Positions 33,001 to 42,353 of a DNA stretch of 64,000 nucleotides are shown here, piece by piece. Both the position numbers and the translations under genes were made by a program. Source of the stretch: Apium graveolens. Taxonomy: Eukaryota; Streptophyta; Magnoliopsida; Apiales; Apiaceae. The notes under the pieces were generated by a model that saw only the letters and a program-made list of their open reading frames with translations, made no database searches and was not told where the DNA came from. Each line of letters begins with the position of its first letter. Positions within the stretch are counted from its first letter, which is position 1. The DNA lies in the NCBI RefSeq assembly GCF_009905375.1, contig NC_133647.1:52758506-52822505 (forward strand), read 5' to 3'.

Positions 33001-34631
33001 ACCTGACTTAATAATTAGAGATCATGAAGCACGTATCAGAACTAGAACTGCAACATCAAATAAATGTCTCTATCATTCTTTTCTATCTCAGAATGAACCA
33101 AAGAAAGTGGAAGAAGCTCTTCAAGATGCTGATTGGGTGTAAGCAATGCAGGAAGAGTTAAATAAATTTAAAAGAAATAAAGTCTAGACCCTAGTGCCAA
33201 GACCAAAGAATAGATCAGTTGTTGGCACAAAGTGGGTGTTCAGAAACAAAACTGACAGTGATGGCATAATTACAAGGAACAAAGCAAGGCTGGTTGCTAA
33301 AGGCCACTCTTAACAGAAGGGTATTGATTATGATGAAACATTTGCACCAGTTACTAGATTGGAAGCCATACGAATCTTTTTGGCTTATGATGCTCACAAA
33401 AAGTTTAAAGTCTTTCAAATGGATGTGAAAAGTTCATTTCTAAATGGAGAATTGGAAGAAGAGGTGTATGTTGAACAACCTCCAGGCTTTGTAGATTCAA
33501 AATTTCCAAATCATGTCTACAGGCTTGACAAAGTACTTTATGGCCTTAAGCAAGCTCCAAGAGCATGGTATGAGACTTTAGCTCAATTTCTTCTGCAAAG
33601 TGAATTTCATAGAGGTACAATTGATAAAACACTGTTCTATCTCAACCATGGAAAGGACTTACTTTTGGTATAGATATATGTTGATGATATCATGTTTGGT
33701 TCTACAAATGCCAAATTATGTGAAAGGTTTGCAAAGTTAATGCAGTCAAGATATCAAATGAGTATGATGGGAGAACTTAGTTATTTTCTGGGACTTCAAG
33801 TCAAGCAAAATGAAGAAGGTACTTTTATCTGTTAATCCAAGTACACCAGAAATTTACTCAAGAAATTTGGAATGCAAGATAGTTCAACTACATCCACTCC
33901 CATGGCCACTGCAACCAAGTTAGATAAAGATACTGGTTCACCAGTAGATATTACTAACTATAGAGGTATGATTGGCTCTTTACTCTATTTAACTGCAAGT
34001 AGACCTGATATCATGTATGATACCTGTCTTTGTGCAAGATTTCAGGCTGATCCAAAAGAACCTCATCTAATAGCCGTGAAAAGAATTTTCAAGTACCTCA
34101 AGGGTACAGCTGATCTAGGATTGTGGTATCCTAGAGAATTAGATTTTAAGCTAATAGGTTACTCAAATGCAGATTTTACAGGATGCAAAATAGACAGGAA
34201 AAGCACTAGTGGAAGCTGCCAATTTCTTAGAGGCAAATTGGTTTCTTGCTTTAGCAAGAAACATAAATCAATTTCCACATCAACTGCAGAAGCAGAATAT
34301 ATTACTGCATTAAGCTGTTGTGCACAGATTGTTTGGATGAAGAATCAGTTACTGGATTATGGGTTAGAATTTTCTAAAATACCTATTTACTGTGATAATC
34401 AAAGTGTTATTACTATGACAGGTAATCCAGTTCAACATTTAATGACAAAACATATCAGTATTAGGTATTTTTTATAAGGGAAGATATGATGGAAGGTACA
34501 TTGGAATTACATTTTGTTTTAACAGATCAACAACTAGCAGATATCTTCACAAAACCATTATGTGAAGCTACTTTTACAAGACTGGTAAATGAACTTGGAA
34601 TGGTTTCAGGTTCTTTCTCTAAATCTGTTTA
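33001..34631 (+). pseudogene. RT and RNase H of SIRE-A
   Basis: RT from about 33110 (EALQDADWV) through KTWVFRNK-like text, [31 protein letters not shown] and the active site IYVDDIMFGST (33674). Stops: TAG at 33184-33186, TAA near 33310, TAG at 33671-33673 and TAA near 33834. RNase H (33872-34477) has YSNADFTG, STAEAEY and YCDNQSVI; the first catalytic residue is kept in context ADF. A frameshift near 34470 precedes the final LADIFTKPL motif and TAG at about 34631. Confidence 0.87.
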
Positions 34632-35928
34632 GTTTTTGTTCTCATGCATCAGACTTCATGTAATTTGTGCTTAAATTGAAATACATTAAATGCTGATTAT
34701 TATCTGATGTGGATCTATATACTCTGATAGTGATTTGTATGTTTTGTAACTATTCAATCCAATAAGGATTACTGTGCTAGATGCTGACCTAATAGTCTTT
34801 AACATACTAGAAATCCCATGTCTGAATTAGTTGTTTATGTGGAAATTCAAAAACACAAGAAAATTCTGATTTTGAGCTTAGTCAAATTTACTTTGTGTAT
34901 CTTATTACCAAGTCACAAACTAGATTCTTGCTTCTTATCTGTCAAATTCTGATGTCAGTAAATTTTAAGGATAACCTAAATGCTGATAAGCCTCACTTAT
35001 CTGAAGAAAGGAAAAGAAAAGAAAATTAAATGAAGGTACTCCTTTGAGATCTAGAGTAAATATGTGGAAGGGAAGACCCAAGTGCATTGCTGGTATTAAG
35101 TTATATGCATTAGAAAAGCAAATAAATTTTCTTGGTGACTTTTGACATTCTTTGATTACTGGAGAAATACTCTGATAATAGCATAAATTCTGATAGCAGT
35201 TGTGACTCATTTACACTGAGAAGCCACTGTGAAAAAGAATTCTAAAAGATACATAAAATGAGCATAAACAGTTGAGGTGGACTCATGCACAAATTTATCC
35301 TATAGTAGACTTCATTATTAATGACAGATTTTAAGCACTTTTCTTAGTGATGCCTTATTTCTAAGATGTACTGAAGTATATCAGACTTTAATCTTTATCT
35401 GATATTTTTCTAATGCACAAACTCTCACTCCATATGAATGATGAAAAATACTGTGGTGATTAAGTTATTTTTGACAAACAGTTAAGTGTCCTTTGCATAA
35501 ATTTTGAGGACAAGTTCTGATGATTAAACTCTGAAGAATCAAGTCAGTATTTGTATAAAGAAGCACGGAGACTGACATTCACTTTTTGAGTACAGAAGCC
35601 AAGTTCTGATGACTGTTAAATTCTGATAATAGTCAAGTTCTGATATTAAATTCTGATGGAAACTCTGATGCACGTGGCATTATTTCTTTACTTGACTTAT
35701 TTATGGTAAATACTGTAACGGTCATATTTAATCAGAATATAATTAGGTGAGATAAAAATAGTCATAATCATATGGGTTAATGGTAAACGTGTTTGTCTAG
35801 AAAAACTGCATGTGCACGTTAATTATTACTTATTTCTCGTGCCCACTAACTCTGCTTTAACTATTTACTGGCTGACAGGTGTACAAGTGTCTGTTTTATT
35901 TCTAAAAAGGACTGTTGAGTGGAGAGAG
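34632..35928 (+). other. Spacer between pol and env-like ORF of SIRE-A
   Basis: 1.3 kb with no gene. It contains the motif cluster at 35512-35669 and ends at a TATA box. The small minus-strand frame at 34965-35210 looks like chance in AT-rich DNA. Confidence 0.6.
35512..35669 (+). repeat. Cluster of the SIRE-A motif AAGTTCTGAT
   Basis: Copies (one or two mismatches) start at 35512, 35601, 35618, 35635, 35648 and 35660. The reverse complement clusters in the LTR (36812-36908). Confidence 0.8.
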
Positions 35929-35936
35929 TATATATA
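35929..35936 (+). promoter_or_regulatory. Internal TATA box upstream of the SIRE-A env-like ORF
   Basis: TATATATA within agagtatatatatggg. It is followed by a leader with (CT)n at 35990-36012 and the ATG at 36094, 165 bp downstream. An acceptor-like tttcttacag (36081-36090) also precedes the ATG. Confidence 0.5.
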
Positions 35937-36093
35937 TGGGAGTTAGAAGATTTTCTAATCTTTTACCTACTTTTCTATTCTTAATCTCTCTTACTCTCTC
36001 TCTCTCTCTCTAATATTCTCTAAAGATTTTTCATACAGGACTTTTATCAAACACCTTGTGCACAATATATTTTCTCACTTATTTCTTACAGAA

Positions 36094-36745
36094 ATGGCAC
36101 CAAAAGATATTATTTTCAATGGAGCGAAGTTTGTCCCCAACAATTACTTGGCTATTCTTAGCAAGAGTGAAGCCCCATCAGATCTTCATTTTGTTCAGGA
36201 CTTTCTCTCTAACTCTGAGATAGGTTATGCACTGACCCAACCAGACACATTCTCAGAAACAAAAGTGCTGGAGTTCTGGAGGTCAGGCGTGTATGATGAT
36301 GATGGTGCCAATGGGTCCCCAAGTATTGTCTTTACAACAGGGGAGGATTCCCATGTGGTGACTTTGGCCACAGTTCGACAAACACTCCATCTGTCAGAAA
36401 ACTGCACATATTCAACAGTTGAAGAGCCAGTTCTTCAACAACTAATGGCCAATATGGGCTATGAAAAGACTCTGCTTTAAGGACTGCAATCTATCAGGTT
36501 GGAAGTAAGAATGAAGAGATGAAGCAAGTCAAGATTACACTCTCTCAAGTCCTGAGAATTAAAGAAGAAAAGCTGATATCGAGCTTTGTCAAGAATCATT
36601 TTGGATTCAGATTGACTCAGTGAGATTGGTAAAAGCTACAAGAACTGTAAGTTGTAGTTAGTTATCTAGTTAAACTCTTATTTGCATTTGTACTTAAATG
36701 TTTTTGACATCATCAAATCTATTAACTTGTATATTTTGCATAAAT
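36094..36745 (+). pseudogene. env-like ORF of SIRE-A, internally deleted
   Basis: ATG at 36094 (MAPKDIIFNGAKFVPNN). The open part to 36480 encodes about 128 residues resembling the N-terminus of the SIRE-C ORF (FVP near the start, a DFxxNxxxxYA(L/M) stretch, a MxxMGY motif). After the TAA at 36478-36480 the sequence jumps to what looks like C-terminal text (RIKEEKLISSFVKNHFGFRLTQ in another frame), so compared with SIRE-C about 3 kb is missing. No signal peptide or transmembrane segment is seen, so env-like is a positional name only. Confidence 0.6.
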
Positions 36746-36747
36746 TA

Positions 36748-36760
36748 CAAGTTGGGGGAG
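36748..36760 (+). other. Polypurine tract of SIRE-A
   Basis: caagttgggggag, just before the LTR start TGTTAGATA. The same word precedes the LTRs of SIRE-B and, with slight change, SIRE-C. Confidence 0.85.
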
Positions 36761-36762
36761 AT

Positions 36763-37327
36763 TGTTAGATATATTTGAGATATCATTTCTAATATGATTT
36801 GTGTTTAGTTTTCAGAACTTAACAACAGGACAAATCAGGACATACTGGAATCAGGACTTACTGGAAGTCAAAACTTAATATCAGAACTTAAGGTCATATC
36901 AGAACTTAAGTTCGGGAAGACTTTCATATAAGGAAGGAAGCTGATTTGCAGTAGAAGATCGAGACTAAAACAAAAGAAGATATGCATGGAAAGAGTTAGA
37001 GGACTGGAAGACTTGTAGAAGATATCTGATTGCTATATTTTAGGAGACATAATTGTATTCCATATCAATTAGAAGTTATCTTGTAACTGTGTACTATATA
37101 AACACAGGCTTAGGGTTTACACTATATGTGTTATCATTATCGAGAAGATTATACATTATAACCTAGCAGCTCTTAGTGATATTTGTTCATCACTGAGAGA
37201 GAACAGTTCCATTGTAACAGAGTTTATCATATTAAATATATTTGTTTACTGTTACTTGTGTTCAAAATCGATTTGATTGTAATAACACTATATTCAACCC
37301 CTATCTACAGTGTTGTGTGACCTAACA
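36763..37327 (+). repeat. 3' LTR of SIRE-A
   Basis: TGTTAGATATATT... to ...TGTGACCTAACA, 565 bp, with inverted termini TGTTAG/CTAACA. The motif tcaRRactta lies at 36812, 36835, 36851, 36868, 36881 and 36899, and the TATA box at 37095. Confidence 0.87.
37095..37102 (+). promoter_or_regulatory. LTR TATA box of SIRE-A
   Basis: TATATAAA within gtactatataaacac, about 190 bp after the motif cluster. This copy is in the 3' LTR; the active one would be in the lost or unseen 5' LTR. Confidence 0.6.
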
Positions 37328-37483
37328 GTAAGCCTATTTTTGATAGAAGGAGAGAAGAGTAAATCTAAATGCAACTCACAAAAGAAGACAAGATGTGTAG
37401 ATTGACTTCTGCATTTAGTTAGAGTTTTGACATCATCAATCAGAACTTGTCCATAATTCCATAATGAACAAGTTGGGGGAGAT

Positions 37484-38987
37484 TGTAAAATATAAGTGAT
37501 GATGTCAAAGATTACCGGAGATAACAATATCATTGGTATCCCTGATCAAAATATGAAGCAAGCCAAATAGACATCTGATCTAAGAAGGAGATTAATGAAA
37601 TGTTATTTTTGGTAATCATTTAAGCTTGGGGCCAACCCTAAGTAAGTTTTGTTGTTATCTTAGCCTGTATTTTGTACTTGTAACATTTAAAGTCTGTAAA
37701 AATGTCAAAGGAGCAGACTATAGTCTTTTTCTATAAACAGTGTCAAGCCTAAGAATTCTATCTGGAGGAAGATCAAGAAGATCATGCCTTACAAGAATTA
37801 TGAAGAAGCTTGGAGTTGAATAAATCAGTTTTAGGAAAAATACTCTAAGTCAAGATCTCTACAAGTCACATATTTAATGTTATAGAGAAGCCACTCGAGA
37901 ACTCCATAATGGCTTATCGAGAAGTCAGGAAAGCTACTAGAGAACTCAGAGATATCGACCAGCCAAATTGAAGACATGAAGATTGGAGATATCGACAAGT
38001 CATTTCTTCACTAGAGAACTCAGAGTTATCGACAAGTCTACATTCATTAGAGAACTCTGAGTTATCAATAAGTCTAAGTCTACTAGAGAACTCAGATATA
38101 TCGATAAGTCAAAATTCACTAGAGAACTCAGCGACATCGACAAGTTGAATTTTGACTAGAGAACTCTGAGATATCGACAAGTCAAGAAGCTACTAGAGAA
38201 CTAAGAGTTATCGATAAGTCAAAGTGAATATGTGAAGACTAGAGTTCTCGAAAAGCCAAAAATTCTCTTATAGAGAACTGAAGACCTCTACAAGCCAAAC
38301 CAAATGTAGAGTACTAAAGATCTTGATAAGCCAATATACTTATTGAGATGTCAAGTGTTCTATAGACCTAAACTGGAGATCTCGAGGTACAATCTCAAAG
38401 TACAGAGTTGCAGATCAGTTCAATATCCAAGATAAATAATTAACAAACAATCCAACAGCTGGATTGACAAGTCTATAAAGAGCAGCTTGAAGAGTGTGCA
38501 AGATCAATGGTAAAGATTAACTGACAGAGGAAGATTAAAGTGAACACGGAATGCTAAAGATATGCTAAGCCAGAAATGGAAGATCTACTTTTCCATAAAT
38601 AGAAATGACAAGTGACAGTTTAGAGAAGCTAATAGCATGTCTTATTACACACTGTGTAAACCAGCAGTTAACTGTGTTATTAAGGTTAAAATTGGTCCTT
38701 AATCAGTTGTAACAATTTAGATCAAATTTCTTGTAACACTCTCAAGAAGAAGCTAAGCTCTTTATCAACAAAGAGCCTAGAAATTTTGTAGCAAAATACT
38801 CTTAATTTTAATATAAAATTAAGTGAGTTTTGAAGATCTATGTTCTTTATTTTTTGCAAGCTCAAATTCTGCATGAACACATTTCACTACAAGAATTAAT
38901 TTACTTTGTTCAAACCATAAACATTCAAGAAAAGCCTAAAAACAGTAAAACACATTCACCCCCCTGTGTGTTATTCATTTCCTAACA
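37484..38987 (+). repeat. 3' LTR of SIRE-B
   Basis: TGTAAAATATAAG... to ...ATTTCCTAACA. It contains the 36-37-bp array (37936-38228). A possible TATAAAG lies at 38474-38480. No gene is seen. Confidence 0.82.
37936..38228 (+). repeat. 36-37-bp tandem repeat in the SIRE-B LTR
   Basis: The unit begins actagagaactc and contains atcgacaagtc. Starts at 37936, 38010, 38046, 38082, 38118, 38155 and 38192, with a decayed unit between the first two, so the step is 36 or 37 bp. Looser copies extend to about 38330. Confidence 0.9.
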
Positions 38988-39172
38988 ACCAGGATTTTGC
39001 TGTTGCTGGGCCACAACCGCACCATGTCCAAAAATGTGTTTCGATCCATCATAATTTGCTGACGGGCATTTCCATTATTGTTTTGATTTGAACTACCTCG
39101 CACCGTCCTACAAAACTTCTCAATAAGGAACCCATAATACAAACATATTATGATATTCAAGTCAGGAATCAA
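38988..39172 (-). pseudogene. gag N-terminal fragment, Chromo-C
   Basis: A short minus-strand frame with an Asn/Gln-rich stretch (SSNQNNNGNARQQIMMDRN); an alternative frame reads VVAQQQQNPG. Both fit a disordered gag start, but no core domain is included. It is cut by the SIRE-B LTR. Weak support. Confidence 0.35.
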
Positions 39173-39256
39173 AAATTAATCTTAAATCTACCCGCGCAGT
39201 CAACCCAAAACTCATAGGTCAAAGCCTAAAAGACAGTCTACAAAATCAATAACCTA

Positions 39257-39268
39257 GCTCTGATACCA
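39257..39268 (-). other. Primer-binding site of Chromo-C
   Basis: Minus strand TGGTATCAGAGC, perfect, two bases from the LTR end at 39271. Confidence 0.87.
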
Positions 39269-39270
39269 AC

Positions 39271-40650
39271 TATAACAGCCCGCATTCTTGGACTATTAAC
39301 TAGTAGCGGAATTTCAAAACAAAATCTAAGTTACACTAAATCGAAACAAAATACAAACAAAAATTCCTATAATTTCAATATTTCAGTCCTCAAAATTAAA
39401 GTACTAGATAGTCTTAAAATAAAGCTAATTAAGTTCTTGAATTTATTAAAGCAACTACACAGACTGCAGCTAAATAGGTGGCACTCATCACAATCCCCAC
39501 TTACCCCTGATTTCCTGCAGAAATAAAATAATACGAGTGAGCCAAATGCCCAGTACAAATATAAATAGTAAAATAAAACTAACTTTTAAATAACTGAATG
39601 CATTGTGTCTTATTGACACAGAGTTTCAAATCAAGACTGAAAATAAAGTGAAACAATATATCCAATAAAAGAAATGCACGATAATAAGTGCGCTGAAATG
39701 AACTGAACAAATATAAGGTTTAATCAAGTAAGGTATGTATACATAAGGGTCTCTTATACAAGTATATACCCGCACAAAGCGAAATATAAAATAGAGAATT
39801 CTTCCCCGGTAATCCACGGGAAGAAAATACAAGAAATGCACAAAGCATTTCTACAATACAGAAAATCCTTCTTCGGTAATCTAGAAGAAGAAAGCACACA
39901 ATAGCGATCATGATCATTACACAATATCATACCCTAGAGACGTGCTCGTATACTCACAGCACCGATACGAGTAAGTGCCGAGTTCACCAGACACTCCGAA
40001 CTCCATGAACTCATCTGTAATTTAACCATATAGATAGGTTTTAAGAGCCCAACATATAGGTTTCAAAATAATGCCAAACTTATAGTAGAAACGGAACGGA
40101 ACAAATACAATACACAATATCATTATGAAATAGATGAAATAATAACAATTAATGAGTTGGCAATAATAATTACAAAAATAGGGAATATGAAATGAATAAA
40201 AGAATGTGTAATCAAAGTACACCCTGAATACAGGGGTCACAAGATTATAAGATTAACTTGACAATAAGTATAGCGATTAAAGAGAAGACGAGTAAATATT
40301 TTGAGCAAGCAATTAAATTCTGAAAGTACAAAAGGGTTCCTAATTATAAAATTGATGCAACAATAATTTAACAAATATTTTAATATTTAACTTGGGGAGA
40401 GAAAAGATTAAGAACTTTCTACTCATAACTTTGAATATAAGAGAAGAGAAGAAGTAGAGAAATTCGTACCAGGAAGGGAACAAAAATATATAAGCTATTC
40501 AAAATTTATAAATATGAATCGCTATAATAATTTATAAAATTTATAAATATCCTAGCAAATCCAGTTAGCAAGTCAAAAATCTCTAGAGAGTTACAAAGAA
40601 GTCAACTAGTTAATATTTAAGTTAATTGCTAACCAAAATATATACTTAAT
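39271..40650 (-). repeat. 5' LTR of Chromo-C, PBS-proximal part
   Basis: On the plus strand it starts tataacagcccgc next to the PBS. AT-rich, with no supported gene; the minus-strand frames between 39367 and 40240 are AT-rich accidents. A pair of imperfect repeats of cttccccggtaatc / cttcttcggtaatc lies at 39798-39895. Tat-B is inserted at its left-hand break (TSD ttaat, 40646-40650). Confidence 0.75.
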
Positions 40651-41228
40651 TGTTATGGATAAAAAACTAAGGTTGTTATTTGCTGTATTTATTGCTACGG
40701 TTCGGGAGCTCAAGGCCTTTTATGGCTGCTCTCGTGTTTCGTAGCTTAACTCTGCCTTAACGAGATGCCTACATATCGCTGTGAATTAGAGAATCAAGCC
40801 AAAAAACGTAGTTCTGATTTATGGGGTGAGGCCCCTTATATAGATGTTGGTGGTCCTAGAATTGGACTTGGTATATGAGACTTGGTGGTCAAGTCTTTGA
40901 ATTAGAATGAACTTTGGAGTCCTAGGAAGTAGGAAGCTGATTCCTTATCCTATGAGGTTCCTTGGAGGCCAATCTACAAGGATTTACGTCCTTATTGGGA
41001 CTCTTTTCCATAACTGATTTTCCCCTTATTAATTAATTACGAAATTAATTAATAATCAGGGTTTTGGGCCCTCTTTGTTCTATCAGGCCTGATCTGGTCC
41101 ATCAGGCATGATTAATGTGCTAACCTTTTTGGTCTGAATATCATACATCTAATTGGGCTTAGCAGCCCACATCTTGTATAATCAATGTAATATTTAATTA
41201 CACAATCAGGATTTATTTATCCCTATCA
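40651..41228 (-). repeat. 3' LTR of Tat-B
   Basis: 578 bp, tgttatgg to ccctatca on the plus strand. Minus-strand TATATAAG at 40835-40842. Confidence 0.92.
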
Positions 41229-41246
41229 TTTGCCCCCCAACTTTTA
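41229..41246 (-). other. Polypurine tract of Tat-B
   Basis: Minus strand taaaagttggggggcaaa next to the LTR start TGATAGGG. Confidence 0.87.
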
Positions 41247-41384
41247 GGAAACAGAGACTAGGTTTCACAAAAGTTAAGTTCATTTGTTCCCTTATAGGGT
41301 ATCGTTTTTGCGTAAAGTGTGGAGCGACATACACATTTACAACGATTTACTTTTATCCCTTTTTATCTTAATTTCCAGGAATTT

Positions 41385-42050
41385 TTCCCTTAATTCTGGG
41401 ATTTTTCCTTAATTTTCTGGAATTTTTCCCTTTATTCTAGGATTTTTTCTTAATTTTTTGGCTAAAAATCAATCAAGATTTATACCAAATCGATCAGGAT
41501 CCTGATTGATCTTACTGTGATATTGCCATTCTGGTCGGCTGAATCTTCGATCAGGATTCCTAATCGATTTTGATCAGGATCCTGATCGAAATAGCTCAGA
41601 AAGTAACATTCTAGTCGATGGAATCTTCGACCAGGATTTATGCAGAATCGATCAGGATTCCTGATCGATTTCGATCAGAAATCCTGATCGATTTCGCTCA
41701 GGATTCTGACCGAACTAGCTCACAATACACCACTCTAATCAATGGTATCTTCGATCAGGATTCTTCTTTTTGTCGATCAGGACTCTGATCGAACTAAGTG
41801 AATTTCTACCCTTTTGATCGAATGAAATATCGATCAGGATTCTTTTCTCTGTCGATCAGGACTCTGATCGAACTAAGTGAATTTCTACCCTTTTGATCGA
41901 ATGAAATTTCGATCAAGATTCTTTTCTCTGTCGATCAGGACTCTAATCGAACTAAGTGGCTTTTTACCCTTTTAATCGAATGAAATATCGATCAGGATTC
42001 CTGCCTTTTATCGATTAGGACTCTGATCGAATCATTTCTTTAAAATTCTG
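41385..42050. repeat. Tat-B repeat region: short 20-bp half-units, then the 79-bp palindromic array
   Basis: 41385-41462 has a few tttttcccttaattctggg-like half-units, far fewer than in Tat-A. From 41490 come GATCAGGATCCTGATC-type palindromes, then 79-80-bp units with core starts 41773, 41852, 41931 and 42011. The array ends about 130 bp before the TATA box of the antisense gene. Confidence 0.88.
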
Positions 42051-42178
42051 GTCGATTTTTGACCCTTCAATTTCCATCGGTGCTTCCATATTATTTCTGA
42101 CTCTTCTTGATAATGGGCTTTTTAAGTTGGGCCTGGTTATATGGGCCTAAAAATGCCTCGTATTCCGAGCTTTTCGCT

Positions 42179-42185
42179 TATATAA
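42179..42185 (+). promoter_or_regulatory. TATA box of the Tat-B antisense gene
   Basis: TATATAA in gcttatataagagg, followed by a CT-rich leader and ATG at 42354. Conserved with 9003-9009. Confidence 0.65.
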
Positions 42186-42353
42186 GAGGAGTGAGAAGTG
42201 AGAATCCTCACTTCACTCCTCATTTCTCAAACTTCCTCTCAAAATTCTCTTAGGTTTCTCTCTTAAGAAGGTGATTTCCGGCGACTTCAGCCACCGCAGC
42301 TACACCTCCTTCAAGTTTTTTCTGGGTTTCAAGCATTCATCCGAAGCATATCA

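Larger units (their letters stand above)
20930..37327 (+). mobile_element. SIRE-A: Ty1/copia retrotransposon (SIRE/Maximus-like)
   Basis: The segments 20930-21478 and 30138-37327 together give gag, protease, integrase, RT, RNase H, a 1.3-kb spacer, an env-like ORF, PPT and 3' LTR. The domain order (integrase before RT) is that of Ty1/copia. The extra ORF after RNase H and the long gag are typical of SIRE/Maximus. Chromo-A and Chromo-B interrupt the gag. The 5' LTR would be left of the window. The 3' LTR end is followed by gtaag, a possible TSD half, and then by SIRE-B sequence. Confidence 0.88.
37328..38987 (+). mobile_element. SIRE-B: 3' end of a second SIRE-like Ty1/copia element
   Basis: 156 bp of internal sequence without a gene (37328-37483), a PPT (caagttgggggaga, 37469-37482) and a 1,504-bp LTR (37484-38987). 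SIRE-A is inserted just before its 3' end, so the rest of SIRE-B lies left of the window. The LTR end cctaaca is followed by Chromo-C gag text, which suggests that SIRE-B is inserted in Chromo-C. Confidence 0.8.

Noticed and set aside
39367..40240. Minus-strand frames with hydrophobic stretches
   Set aside because: AT-rich LTR sequence of Chromo-C; no start context, domain or second copy.
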